Shown: positions 36,777-45,495 of the stretch, in pieces
Layout of the letters: each line of letters begins with the position of its first letter
How positions within the stretch are numbered: position 1 is the stretch's first letter
Origin: Mycobacterium mantenii
GTDB lineage: Bacteria > Actinomycetota > Actinomycetes > Mycobacteriales > Mycobacteriaceae
DNA: 64,000 bases
Assembly (NCBI RefSeq): GCF_010731775.1
Contig: NZ_AP022590.1
Location: 2,728,001-2,792,000, forward strand
Direction: 5' to 3'
Notes under the pieces: model-generated
The model's database searches: none
Told to the model about the DNA's origin: nothing
What the model saw: only the letters and a program-made list of their open reading frames with translations
Translations under genes and position numbers: made by a program

Positions 36777-36947
36777 ATGGACGAGAACACCTACTCAGAC
36801 GTGAATGCGCTGACAGCCGAGCGTATTGCCGACGCACCGCTGCCCACCCATTCGACGCTGCGGATGCGTCAGAACGTCTTCGTCCAGTTCGGGCGCTTCG
36901 TCCGTATCAACCTCAAGATGCTGCGGGTCATCTACGGGCACGGATGA
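36777..36947 (+). CDS. Small hypothetical protein
   Basis: A 56-residue product starts at the ATG at 36777, with GAGAGG about 8 bases upstream. The C-terminal half is basic and hydrophobic (FGRFVRINLKMLRVIYGHG), which suggests membrane association. The same frame could begin at the GTG at 36603. Family not recognised. Confidence 0.45.
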   Translation: MDENTYSDVNALTAERIADAPLPTHSTLRMRQNVFVQFGRFVRINLKMLRVIYGHG

Positions 36948-36984
36948 CGGGGTGGCTTAGATTTGACGCGCGCCAAGACCGAAG

Positions 36985-38178
36985 TCAGGAGACCTTTTTG
37001 ACCGGCGGCGCGTACGCCGGCTTGCCCAAGCCCAGCATGTACTGCGCGATCATGTTGCGGAACACCTCGAGGGTGCCGCCGTAAATCCCGACCAGGGGCG
37101 CGAAGCGATAAACGTACTCCGCGGCGCCGTCGTCGGCCGCGCCGTCGGTGCCGTTGGGCAGGGTGGACGCGGTGCCGAGGATGTCCATCAGGTCCGGGGA
37201 GATGTCACGCATCGTCTGCGCCAGGGCGACGCGACCGAAGATGCTCGGCGCGCTCAGCGACGCTTCCATCCGTGCGGCGCTGCGCCCCAAGCGATATGCC
37301 ACGGCCGAGTCGTCAATGAGCCTGCGCCCGTTCGGGTTTCGCTCTGCGACTTTGGCCGCGGCCTTGTCCAGGGCGTCGGCCATGAAACCGGCCTGATGCA
37401 TCATGATCGACACGTCCTGCAGCCCGTCCGGAGCGGCCGCCACCGCACCGTGCTCGGTGTTGAGGGGTTCACGCAACACCGTCCAGCCCGCGTTCACATC
37501 GCCCAGGCGGTACTTGTCGTCGACGCGCACGTCGCTGTAGTAGACGATGTTGGTGCGGTCGCCGTCGACGGTGCGGATGCCCTGGATCTCGATGCCCGGA
37601 GAGTTCAGCGGGACCAGGAACATGGTCAGGCTCTTGTGCTTCTGAGCGTCCGGATCGGTATTGGTGATGAGGAAAACGTACTGGCAGTTGTGCGCTCCGG
37701 TGGTGAACATCTTGGACCCGTTAATGACCCAACCGTTGCCGTCGCGGACCGCGCGGGTTTTGCAGGTGGCGATGTCGGACCCGCCTTCGGGCTCGGTGTA
37801 GCCCAGGCACAGGCGAACGTGCCCGCTGAAGACGCCCGGTAACACCTCGTCCTGCAGCTCGGCGGAGCCGAACCTCGCGACCGAACGGGCCACCATGGCG
37901 GTGGTCCCCCAGGTCACCCAGGGCACGTGCGCGCGCCGCTTCTCCAGCTCCCAGATGCGGCGACGCAACCGGCTGAAGCCGCCGTCGGCTTCCGACTTCC
38001 ATTCGCGTTCGAGGTAGCCGGCGGCACCCAATGCCAGGTGCGCCCCTTCGTCGAAGTTGTCGCCCGTTTCCCGGTCCCGGCGCTTGACGTCTTCTGTCAC
38101 GTGCGTGCGCAGGAAATCACGCGCTTCCCCGAGGAAGCGCTGATCGTCGTCGGACAGCGTGACCCGTGAGAAGTCCAC
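36985..38178 (-). CDS. Acyl-CoA dehydrogenase (FadE family)
   Basis: The 397-residue ACAD has LGYTEPEGGSDIATCKT and WVINGSKMFTTGAHNC at the flavin site and, near the C-terminus, IYGGTLEVFRNMIAQ. The YEGT Glu is Gly (YGGT), so it must use another base or rely on its partner. The GTG at 38178 is directly adjacent to the stop of the next FadE gene. The two are probably an alpha/beta pair like the mycobacterial FadE heterotetramers. It is the last gene of the 43.8-37 kb operon. Confidence 0.88.
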   Translation of the reverse strand: MDFSRVTLSDDDQRFLGEARDFLRTHVTEDVKRRDRETGDNFDEGAHLALGAAGYLEREWKSEADGGFSRLRRRIWELEKRRAHVPWVTWGTTAMVARSVARFGSAELQDEVLPGVFSGHVRLCLGYTEPEGGSDIATCKTRAVRDGNGWVINGSKMFTTGAHNCQYVFLITNTDPDAQKHKSLTMFLVPLNSPGIEIQGIRTVDGDRTNIVYYSDVRVDDKYRLGDVNAGWTVLREPLNTEHGAVAAAPDGLQDVSIMMHQAGFMADALDKAAAKVAERNPNGRRLIDDSAVAYRLGRSAARMEASLSAPSIFGRVALAQTMRDISPDLMDILGTASTLPNGTDGAADDGAAEYVYRFAPLVGIYGGTLEVFRNMIAQYMLGLGKPAYAPPVKKVS

Positions 38179-39225
38179 TTAGGCGCCCTTTCCATTCTCG
38201 CGTGCGGCAACGAGCTCGCCGATGTACTTGGCGCTGGCGCCGGGATCCCCACCGGCCAGTGCCCAGCCACGGGCACGCACCAGATACGCCGTCGCGGCCG
38301 CCTCCGCCGAAACACCAAGTCCGCCTTGGATATGTACCGCCATGGTGGCGGCCTTCGCCGCCTCCTCCGCCATGAACACGAACGCCGAGGGCGCCAGCTC
38401 CGGTCGCTCGTGCGGCTCGTTGTCCAGGAACCAGGCCGCGCGCCGCGCCAGATTGCGGCCGCCCTGCACGGTGATCGCGATGTTGGCCAGCGGATGAGAG
38501 ATGCCTTGCAATGTCGAGATCGGCACACCCAGCGTGTAGCGGGTCTTGGCGAACTCGGCCGCGATGGTCATGGTCTCCTCCACCAGGCCCACCAACGCAG
38601 CGGCGCTCAGCACCCGCCACTCATCCAACGCCCGTTGATATTCCGTCAACGCATCGGAGCCGCCGGCCAGCACGGTGCGGGTGTCGGCGGTCGCCGGATC
38701 CACCCAGGCCATCGGCAGCCGGCCGATGTTGTCCACCTTGGTCGGGCGCGTGCCGAACGTGAGCGCGACGACGTCCGCGCCATCACGCACGATGATCTGG
38801 TCGGCGATCGACCCGGTGGGCAGGAGCCGAGTGCCGGACGCGATGTCGTGCTGCGGATCGAATGCGGCGAGTCGCTTGCCGTGGACGACGTCGGGTTCGG
38901 CCGCGCCGAGACGCGCGAGCAGCCGTGCGGTGCAGACCTGGTCGATCCACGGTACCGGCGCCAGCGACCGGCCGATCTCCTCGGCCACCAACGTCAGATC
39001 GACGAGCGTCGCCCCGTCCCCGCCCGCGGATTCCGGGACCGCCATGCTCGTTGCGCCCATGGCGCACAACCGCTCCCACAGATTCTTGTCGAATCCGGTC
39101 TCCTCCGCGGCGCGCACGGTTTCGATCGAACAGTGCGTCTTGAAGAAATCACGGTAGGCGGCCTGCAACGCCTCGTGATCCGGCGTCAGGCTGTAGTCGA
39201 GTCTACGTAGTTCGTAGCGGTCCAT
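38179..39225 (-). CDS. Acyl-CoA dehydrogenase (FadE family), partner subunit
   Basis: The 348-residue protein is short for an ACAD and lacks the usual TEP flavin-site motif in the middle domain. It keeps the N-terminal helical domain (GATSMAVPESAGGDG) and the C-terminal stretch IQGGLGVSAEAAATAYLVRAR. This is the pattern of the smaller subunit in paired FadE enzymes. It starts 2 bases after the upstream amidohydrolase stop and abuts the next FadE. Confidence 0.82.
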   Translation of the reverse strand: MDRYELRRLDYSLTPDHEALQAAYRDFFKTHCSIETVRAAEETGFDKNLWERLCAMGATSMAVPESAGGDGATLVDLTLVAEEIGRSLAPVPWIDQVCTARLLARLGAAEPDVVHGKRLAAFDPQHDIASGTRLLPTGSIADQIIVRDGADVVALTFGTRPTKVDNIGRLPMAWVDPATADTRTVLAGGSDALTEYQRALDEWRVLSAAALVGLVEETMTIAAEFAKTRYTLGVPISTLQGISHPLANIAITVQGGRNLARRAAWFLDNEPHERPELAPSAFVFMAEEAAKAATMAVHIQGGLGVSAEAAATAYLVRARGWALAGGDPGASAKYIGELVAARENGKGA

Positions 39226-39227
39226 CC

Positions 39228-40058
39228 TCAGCCTTTCTCCCGGCCAGCGAAGAAGAATTCTTGGGCATTGTTGTACAGATAGTTGTCGAGCACGTCGGCG
39301 GGCAGGTCCAGCCCGGCGGCTTCCGGGACGACGCGGTGCATTTTCAGCACCGGCCAGTCGGAAGCGAAGATCACCTTGTTCGGTCCGCGAGTCCGCATGT
39401 AGTGCAACAGGCTCTCCGGCAACCTCTTTGGCGACCACGCCGAGGTCATCAGGCGCAGATTGGCGTATTTGATCAACAACCTGATCGCGATGTCCCACCA
39501 CGGGTCTGCCCCGTGAATCATGCACAGCTTCAGTTCCGGGAATCGCACGCAGACCCGGTCGAGGTGGATCGGATTCTGCACATCCCCGGGGATGGGCGGC
39601 CCGGGAATGCCGGTGTTGACACACAGCGGCAGCTCGAGCTCGGCGCACTTGGTGTACAGCGGGTAATAGACGGCGTCGCTGGGCGGGTACTGACCGTCAC
39701 CCCAAAAGCTCGGCCCCACAGCGGCATAGGCGACGGGCAGGTCATTGACGATGGCGGACAGTTCCCGCAGGGACGGCATCGGCCGCAACAGGTTGACCCC
39801 ACCCATCGCCAGGGCAAAACGTTCGGGCTTCTCCTCGACGAATTTGCGCGCGGTCACCGACGGCTTGGCGAGGTTGTCCATCAGGATGGCTTTGCGCACA
39901 CCCTGGGCGTCCATCTCGTCGAGCAGCTTGGCCAACTCGACCGGCTCGAACATGGACGCCGGCCCCTTGAAGTAGTCGTCACGCACCTTGATCATCCAGG
40001 TCGGCTGCTGCTCGGTCTCGCCGAAGTGCACGTTGACCAGGCAATCGATAGCTTTCAT
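39228..40058 (-). CDS. Amidohydrolase family protein (short form)
   Basis: The 276-residue protein is a compact TIM-barrel amidohydrolase: NVHFGE at the N-terminus, MIHGADPWWD in the middle and FASDWPVLK near the C-terminus. It is shorter than and distinct from the two 400-residue paralogues in the window. The ATG overlaps the FadD stop (ATGA). It probably works on a CoA-derived or hydroxylated acid intermediate. Confidence 0.8.
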   Translation of the reverse strand: MKAIDCLVNVHFGETEQQPTWMIKVRDDYFKGPASMFEPVELAKLLDEMDAQGVRKAILMDNLAKPSVTARKFVEEKPERFALAMGGVNLLRPMPSLRELSAIVNDLPVAYAAVGPSFWGDGQYPPSDAVYYPLYTKCAELELPLCVNTGIPGPPIPGDVQNPIHLDRVCVRFPELKLCMIHGADPWWDIAIRLLIKYANLRLMTSAWSPKRLPESLLHYMRTRGPNKVIFASDWPVLKMHRVVPEAAGLDLPADVLDNYLYNNAQEFFFAGREKG

Positions 40059-41680
40059 GTCGACATCGGCGCCTTTGCTGTCGCGTGACGTTTCGCCCAA
40101 CGGTAATCGGCCTTGCCGTTGCCCAAGCGCTGGACCTGCTCGACGACGAAGAATTCCTTGGGCGCCTTGAACCGCGCCAGTCGCGACGTGCACAGCGTGT
40201 GCAACTCCTCGGCGCCGGCGGCGGCACCAACCCGGAGTTCGATGAGGGCGACGAGTTCTTCGCCCCAGCGCTCGCTGGGGCGACCGACCACGAGCGCGTC
40301 GGCGATCGCCGGGTGGGCGCGCAGCACCTCCTCGACCTCCTCGACGAAAACTTTCTCGCCACCGGTGTTGACCACCAACGAGTCGCGGCCGTACAACCGC
40401 AACGCCCCGTCGAGTTCCAGTCCGGCCCGGTCGCCGGATATCACCACCCGCTTGCCGTCGATCTCGGGGAAGGTCTTGCGGGTGGCGTCGGGATCGTTGA
40501 AGTATCCCAACGGTATTCGCCCTTCCCTGACAACCCAGCCCACCTCCGACTCTCCGGGGGACAGGAAGTGGCTGTAGTCCTCGGAGAGAACCAATCCGCC
40601 TTCGCGCAGCGTGAAGGTGTCGGCCTGGGTGCCGCGCCGGCTGTGGCCGAAGCCCAGGTTCCCGGTTTCCGATGAGCCGTAACCGTTGATGAGGGTGATG
40701 TGGGGTAAGAGCTCCAGCAGGGCTTGCTGATACTTCGGATTCGTTGCGGCACCGCCGGTGCCGATGGCGTACAGCGACGACAAATCGTAGGAGCCGCCCC
40801 GCAACTGCGCCACCAGCGGAGCGGCGTAGGCATCCCCCACCATAGTCATCATGCCGACCTTCTCACGCTCGGCCGTCTCCCAGACCACATGCGGGTCAAG
40901 CTTTCTGGAGGTGTCGTAGAGCACCACGGGCGTACCTGCCATCACCGCCGAGAAGGCCGTCCACATGCCGGCCGCGTGCATCAACGGCGAGACCGCGAAC
41001 CACGGTGCGCCGGCCTTGCCGCGCACCTTGTCGTGGATCTCCCGGGCGCAGGCATGGTCCGCGCCGACCATCGACGACACATAGATGTCGGACTGGCGCC
41101 ACAGCACACCCTTGGGCCGACCGGTGGTGCCGCCGGTGCAGATCATCAGCAGATCGTCCGGGGATGCCGTCACGCCGTGGTCGGTATCCCCCTGCGCCAG
41201 CGCGTCATCCAAAGACACCGCGCCGGGCAGTTTCGGGGCACCGCTTCCGTCGTCGACCGACAACAACACGTCAACGCCGGCGGCGGTGAGCACGTCGGCG
41301 AATTTTTCGCCCAGCCCGCGGTGGTAGATGACGGCTCGGGGCTGGACGTAATCGAGCAGCTCCGCGACCTCGCGCGGCGTGTAGTAGTAGTTGATGTTCA
41401 CCGGGACGGTCCGGGCCTTGAGGCAGCCGATGACCATGTCCGGGTACAGATCGTTGTGCATGACCAGCGCCACCCGGTCCTGCCCGCACTCCCAGTTCTG
41501 CAGGGCTGCGCGTTCCCGGTGTGCCCCTAACCCGTTGCTGGCCAGGAAGTTCGCCAGCCGGCGGGTGCGCTCGGCCGACTCGCGGAAGGTGCTGCGACGG
41601 TTACCACACACCGTCATCGTGCGGTCGGGGATAACGTCGGCGATTTCGTCGAGAACCGCCCCTATGGTCCATTCACTCAC
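40055..41680 (-). CDS. fadD: Acyl-CoA synthetase (FadD family, AMP-binding)
   Basis: The 541-residue ligase has CTGGTTGRPKG, GSSETGNLG and the C-terminal Lys motif GNGKADYRW. It shares the RERAALQNWECGQD insert with the FadD at 28158-29822. The GTG start at 41680 is chosen from the family N-terminus (SEWTIGAVLDEIADVIPDR). It lies 31 bases after the 400-residue amidohydrolase and overlaps the short one. Confidence 0.9.
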   Translation of the reverse strand: MSEWTIGAVLDEIADVIPDRTMTVCGNRRSTFRESAERTRRLANFLASNGLGAHRERAALQNWECGQDRVALVMHNDLYPDMVIGCLKARTVPVNINYYYTPREVAELLDYVQPRAVIYHRGLGEKFADVLTAAGVDVLLSVDDGSGAPKLPGAVSLDDALAQGDTDHGVTASPDDLLMICTGGTTGRPKGVLWRQSDIYVSSMVGADHACAREIHDKVRGKAGAPWFAVSPLMHAAGMWTAFSAVMAGTPVVLYDTSRKLDPHVVWETAEREKVGMMTMVGDAYAAPLVAQLRGGSYDLSSLYAIGTGGAATNPKYQQALLELLPHITLINGYGSSETGNLGFGHSRRGTQADTFTLREGGLVLSEDYSHFLSPGESEVGWVVREGRIPLGYFNDPDATRKTFPEIDGKRVVISGDRAGLELDGALRLYGRDSLVVNTGGEKVFVEEVEEVLRAHPAIADALVVGRPSERWGEELVALIELRVGAAAGAEELHTLCTSRLARFKAPKEFFVVEQVQRLGNGKADYRWAKRHATAKAPMST

Positions 41681-41711
41681 GGGCGTAGCCGGCCTTGGGT
41701 TATCAAGTCGA

Positions 41712-42914
41712 TCAAGCGGCCGAGCCGACTTGGACGCCGAGCAGATCTCGCGCGTTGTCCCGCATGATCTTTCGAACATCGGACTCGCTGAAGCCCTTCA
41801 GCTCCTCGGCGAACGACACCGGCGATTCGAGGCCTTCTCCGTGCGGCCAGTCGGAACCGAACAGAATCTTGTCGACACCGATGGCTTCGGCAAGCTCCGG
41901 CAGGTCGTCCTCGTAGTAGGGGGTGATCCACACGTTGTTGCGTAACTGCTCCACAGGGTCTTCGGGGAAATACTGCGGTTGGGTGTTCGCCGCCTTCTTC
42001 AGGCGCTTGATCAGTCGGTGCACGAAGTAAGAACCGTTCTCGATGCTGACCGCCTTGAGTTTCGGATGACGGGTGAAGACGCCGTGCACGATCATCGAGG
42101 CCATCGTGTCGTGAATCGCACGGTCGTCGAGCAGCACGTTGTCCAGCGGATCCTTGGCGCCGAAGCCCTCGAACGTCGCCTTGCCGCCCCACGCCGCCGC
42201 GATGTGCAGATAACCACTGTCGGACAGGTGGAACCCCACCGGAACACCCGCCTCGGCCAACCGGGCCCACACGGGGTCGTGGCTGGGATCGCCCAACGAC
42301 CGCGGCTTGACCAACCCGGGTACCGGCGCCGGCCGCACCAGCACCAGCTTTGCGTCCCGCCCCAGCACGAAGTCGACCTCCTTGAGCGCCTCGGCCGGGT
42401 CGGCCAGCGAAATGATCGGCGCGGCAATGATTCGACGGTCCGGCCGGTCGAAGCCCCAATCCTCGTCGAGCCACAGATTGAACGCATGCACCGACGCCAT
42501 CGTCGCCTCGATGTCGTGCTTGAGCGCCTCCTCGACTCCGCACCCGAAGGTCGGCAGCATGAACACCGTCTCGATGTCCTGAGTGTCCATCACCGCGACG
42601 CGGGCATCGCGGTTCTGGTACTCCGGGTGCTCGCCGAGCCGCTCGACCTTCATCAGCGACGCCGGGTCGACACCCTCGGGAATCTCGCCGCGGAACAACA
42701 GATCCAGACAGCCCGGGACGATGATCGGGTCGAAGGTGGGATTGGGGACGAAGTGGTTGACCCGGCCCCCGATCACGGCCAAGGTGCGCTTGCCCTGACT
42801 GAGCATCTGCACGCCGCGGCTCTTGAACCTCTTGTCCAGATGACGGGTGAAAGAGTCGAGCGGCTCGTAGTAGTGGTTGTCAACGTCGATCGCCTGGTAA
42901 CCCAAGTCAGCCAT
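41712..42914 (-). CDS. Amidohydrolase family protein (Amidohydro_2)
   Basis: The 400-residue protein has DVDNHYYEP, HLSDSGYL, SIENGSYF and FGSDWPHGEG, the same landmarks as the product at 3735-4940. AAAGGA lies 8 bases before the ATG at 42914. It is second in an operon after an EchA gene, followed by FadD. An ACMSD-like decarboxylase or hydrolase role on a ring-cleavage or beta-keto product is likely; substrate unknown. Confidence 0.87.
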   Translation of the reverse strand: MADLGYQAIDVDNHYYEPLDSFTRHLDKRFKSRGVQMLSQGKRTLAVIGGRVNHFVPNPTFDPIIVPGCLDLLFRGEIPEGVDPASLMKVERLGEHPEYQNRDARVAVMDTQDIETVFMLPTFGCGVEEALKHDIEATMASVHAFNLWLDEDWGFDRPDRRIIAAPIISLADPAEALKEVDFVLGRDAKLVLVRPAPVPGLVKPRSLGDPSHDPVWARLAEAGVPVGFHLSDSGYLHIAAAWGGKATFEGFGAKDPLDNVLLDDRAIHDTMASMIVHGVFTRHPKLKAVSIENGSYFVHRLIKRLKKAANTQPQYFPEDPVEQLRNNVWITPYYEDDLPELAEAIGVDKILFGSDWPHGEGLESPVSFAEELKGFSESDVRKIMRDNARDLLGVQVGSAA

Positions 42915-42944
42915 GATCAATCCTTTCCGCCTTGCCGGCGAACA

Positions 42945-43790
42945 TCAAGCGTCGGTCGAATCGAGGGAGGGGAATCGCGGCGGCCGCTTCTCGAGAAAAC
43001 TCGTGATGCCCTCGATGACGTCGGGGCGCGGCATGGCCTCGTGCAACAAAACCTCGGCGAGCGAATTGGCCTGTACGACGTCGCGGTTCGCGTCACCGTA
43101 GACCTGCCTCTTGATCACGGCCATCGACGCCGGAGAGCAATTGGCGGCGATGTCCTCGGCATAGTCCAGGGCGCGCTTGCGCAGATCGTCCGGCGCAACA
43201 ACCTCTTTGACGAGACCCAACTCGGCGGCCTCCTCGGCGAGAAAGGTCCGTCCGCTCAGCAACAAATCGAGAGCGACACCCCAGTTGGTCAACCGCGGCA
43301 GTATCCACGAGATCCCGAACTCCGCGATCAGACCGCGCCGGGCGAATACGGCGCCGAACTTCGCGCCGGCGGCGGCGAACCGCACATCGCACATCAGCGC
43401 CTGGGTCAGCCCGATGCCGACACAGGCACCGTTGATCGCCGCGATGACGGGCTTGCGCAGGGTCGTCACAAAGTGGGGTGGGCGCTCCCCGACCAAGTCG
43501 GCCAGATTCGTCTGACCAGCCTTCTCCATCGTCTCGCCGTAGCTGGGTGCCGAACTCGGTGCGCCCAAATACGCACCCGCACAAAACCCCCGGCCGCGGC
43601 CGGTCAGCACGATCGCCCGGACAGCCGGGTCCTGCTCGGCGCGGTCGATCGCCGCGTAGAACCCGGCGGCGATGTCGGGGCCCCAGGCGTTGAGACGATC
43701 CGGACGATTGAACGTCAGAATCGCAACACCGGTATCAGTGGTCTCGTACAGCACCGCCTCATCGGTGACCACACGGTCGGCGGCGCTCAT
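42945..43790 (-). CDS. Enoyl-CoA hydratase/isomerase (EchA family)
   Basis: The 281-residue crotonase has FNRPDRLNAW, the oxyanion-hole segments GRGRGFCAGAY and INGACVGIGL, and FARRGLIAEFGISWILPR. The first hydratase Glu position is not Glu (GIGLTQ). The single Glu in AEFG resembles isomerase or other crotonase subtypes rather than a plain hydratase. It is the first gene of the six-gene operon down to 36985, and the TACTGTA element at 43832-43850 stands 42 bases before it. Confidence 0.88.
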   Translation of the reverse strand: MSAADRVVTDEAVLYETTDTGVAILTFNRPDRLNAWGPDIAAGFYAAIDRAEQDPAVRAIVLTGRGRGFCAGAYLGAPSSAPSYGETMEKAGQTNLADLVGERPPHFVTTLRKPVIAAINGACVGIGLTQALMCDVRFAAAGAKFGAVFARRGLIAEFGISWILPRLTNWGVALDLLLSGRTFLAEEAAELGLVKEVVAPDDLRKRALDYAEDIAANCSPASMAVIKRQVYGDANRDVVQANSLAEVLLHEAMPRPDVIEGITSFLEKRPPRFPSLDSTDA

Positions 43791-43831
43791 CAGACCGTCC
43801 CCTCATAGCTGAACAGGCGAGTTTGTACCCA

Positions 43832-43850
43832 TACTGTATACCTATCGGTA
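43832..43850. promoter_or_regulatory. TACTGTA-type operator-like element before the EchA-FadE operon
   Basis: TACTGTATACCTATCGGTA lies 42 bases upstream of the EchA start. It closely resembles the reverse complement of the element at 46354-46374 (TACTGTAATACCTATCG) and shares the half-site of the palindrome at 31286. The flanks GTACC and GGTAC add an outer repeat. Confidence 0.5.
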
Positions 43851-44071
43851 CCGCATTCCACAACCGCGGCCATCAGGGCGCAAAACCACGACTAAACTGC
43901 GGTTTCGGACGCCGAAGCGACGCTCCTGCCCCCGCGGATCGACGATCCCCGGCACACCGATTTTGACGGGCCCGTAACTCCCGAACCGCCAGGGGCGGCC
44001 CACTATCGGGCGCAAACCGCCGGCGACGTGGCAAGACTTAAATGTTGTGGCGTGTGACACGTTGCCGCCAC

Positions 44072-44098
44072 GTTTGCATCGACCGCGGGATCGGGAAA
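44072..44098 (+). promoter_or_regulatory. Sigma-F-like promoter of the CsbD gene
   Basis: GTTT at 44072-44075 and GGGAAA at 44093-44098, spaced by 17 bases, resemble the mycobacterial sigma-F promoter GTTT-N(15-17)-GGGTA. The homologue csbD of Bacillus subtilis depends on the related sigma-B. The second T of the consensus -10 is replaced by A. Confidence 0.4.
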
Positions 44099-44135
44099 CC
44101 CAGAACAAGCAGCCGACAATGGGGAGGTAGTTGCA

Positions 44136-44375
44136 ATGGTTGACAGCAAGAGCGGCCCGATCGAACTCGTTCGCGGCATCATCGAGGATGCCCTTGGGAA
44201 GACCAAGCAGGTCATCGGGATCATCATCAACAACGACGGCCTGGTCGAAGAGGGCAAGGCCCAGCAGGACAAGGCGGAAGCGCAGCGCAACGCCGGCAAG
44301 AAGGAAGCGGCCGCCGAGAAAGCCCGCGGCAAGGCCAAGGCCTACGAGGAGCGTGAGCGGGCCGAGCAGCAGTAA
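44136..44375 (+). CDS. CsbD-family stress protein
   Basis: The 79-residue highly charged protein (LVEEGKAQQDKAEAQRNAG, then AAAEKARGKAKAYEERERAEQQ) has the Lys/Glu/Ala composition and length of CsbD-like general-stress proteins. The N-terminal part (IELVRGIIEDALGKTKQVIG) is the CsbD helix pair. GGGGAGG lies 9 bases upstream of the ATG, and a strong hairpin follows 15 bases after the stop, so it is a monocistronic gene. Confidence 0.85.
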   Translation: MVDSKSGPIELVRGIIEDALGKTKQVIGIIINNDGLVEEGKAQQDKAEAQRNAGKKEAAAEKARGKAKAYEERERAEQQ

Positions 44376-44390
44376 CGGCCCAGCCAGTGG

Positions 44391-44420
44391 AGCGGACCCG
44401 GTCGGCGACCGGGTCCGCTT
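44391..44420 (+). terminator. Strong hairpin terminator after CsbD
   Basis: AGCGGACCCGGTC, then loop GGC, then GACCGGGTCCGCTT form a 13-bp perfect stem with a short T run. It lies 15 bases after the CsbD stop and 16 bases before the stop of the convergent DapA-like gene, so it can serve both. Confidence 0.8.
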
Positions 44421-44435
44421 CGCTGTGTAATCCCG

Positions 44436-45452
44436 CTACTGCAATGCGTTTTCGAGCAAGCCCAGCCGCTGGTAGGCGTTTTCGATCTGAGCCTTCGCCT
44501 CGGCGGGCAGCTCGGCTTGCGGCGGGCGGGAATGCGGATACGCACCGATGGGCAGGCCCAGCAGCGACGCCGCGTACTTGAATGCCCCGCCCCAGTGGGT
44601 GAAATAATCCGCTCGTCCCGGGTAACACGTCCACCAGGACCCGATGTCGAGGTCGAACTGGTCCAGGCCGGATTCGCGACCGTAATCCATGGCTTCCACG
44701 AGCTTGTCACTCTGAATCAGATCCCAATATTCGGAAAACAGTCGTCGCGCAGGCGTTTCGAAGAGATACCCCGCGGTACCCAGCTGCGCGGGACAGACGA
44801 TACCGTCGCGCAGCCAGCCGGCCCGGTACACCGTCTTGTCGCATTCCCACACGGCCAGACCGGGTGCCAATTCATGCAGCTTCCGGCTGCTCGCCGGCCG
44901 GAAGGCACCCTCCTTGGTTGCGCACACGGCCGGAACCTCGTCATAGATCCGGGCGCTTTCGGCGGGCGTCAACACATAACCCGAGGATGGCGAATTGAAC
45001 ATGCCCAAAGCGATATCCGTGCGCGCGGCAACGTATTTGAAGAAGCGCAACACGCCCTCGCCGCCGTGCGCCTCCATCATCGGCGTTTGGATGTAGGCAA
45101 TGTCAGCGCCCGCCTCCTGAGCGTGCAGCGTCAGGTCCACGCAGTCCTTCGCCGAATTGGCCGCCGTGCACGCCTGCACCACGACGTCGGGATTGATGCC
45201 GCGCGCTTCCACGACGGCCACCTCCAGCAGGCGTTTCCGCTCATCGAGGGTCAGCGACCAGAACTCGGCGATCCCGCTGGTACACCACAACATCGGATGC
45301 CCGAGATCGCCGACGCAATAGCGCACCAGCGTCCGGTAGGCGTCCCAGTCGATGTCATCGCCGTCGGTGCCGCAGAACGGGGTGTAGAGGGAGTCACCGA
45401 TCCCCCGCAATGCGCCGGGCGCCCACGTGCGCGCCTCTGCTGCCGTAGCCAC
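44436..45452 (-). CDS. Dihydrodipicolinate synthase (DapA)-family aldolase/lyase
   Basis: The 338-residue TIM-barrel protein keeps the Schiff-base Lys in CATKEGAF; the usual Tyr of the active site appears as Phe (GMFNSPSSGY). The GTG at 45452 has AAGGAG 8 bases upstream. Beyond lysine synthesis this family includes hydratase-aldolases that cleave aromatic ring-fission products, such as NahE and PhdJ. In this catabolic setting that role is more likely than DapA itself; it is inference. It follows an SDR gene by 43 bases. Confidence 0.8.
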   Translation of the reverse strand: MATAAEARTWAPGALRGIGDSLYTPFCGTDGDDIDWDAYRTLVRYCVGDLGHPMLWCTSGIAEFWSLTLDERKRLLEVAVVEARGINPDVVVQACTAANSAKDCVDLTLHAQEAGADIAYIQTPMMEAHGGEGVLRFFKYVAARTDIALGMFNSPSSGYVLTPAESARIYDEVPAVCATKEGAFRPASSRKLHELAPGLAVWECDKTVYRAGWLRDGIVCPAQLGTAGYLFETPARRLFSEYWDLIQSDKLVEAMDYGRESGLDQFDLDIGSWWTCYPGRADYFTHWGGAFKYAASLLGLPIGAYPHSRPPQAELPAEAKAQIENAYQRLGLLENALQ

Positions 45453-45495
45453 AATCGACTCCTTTTGTCTGCCAATCGATTTCTTCGACCCGTCG

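Larger units (their letters stand above)
43791..44135. other. Divergent intergenic region
   Basis: This 345-base gap separates the EchA operon (minus) from the CsbD gene (plus). It holds the operator-like element at 43832-43850 on the EchA side and a sigma-F-like promoter at 44072-44098 on the CsbD side. A long minus-strand frame in it has no recognisable features and I treat it as chance. Confidence 0.6.

Noticed and set aside
36524..36790. Minus-strand frame of 88 residues in the 36.4-36.8 kb gap
   Set aside because: It has no ribosome site, no family resemblance and competes with equally open plus frames; I left the region as unassigned.
43842..44338. Minus-strand frames in the gap before the CsbD gene
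   Set aside because: They have no motif and run through the CsbD gene or its promoter on the opposite strand.
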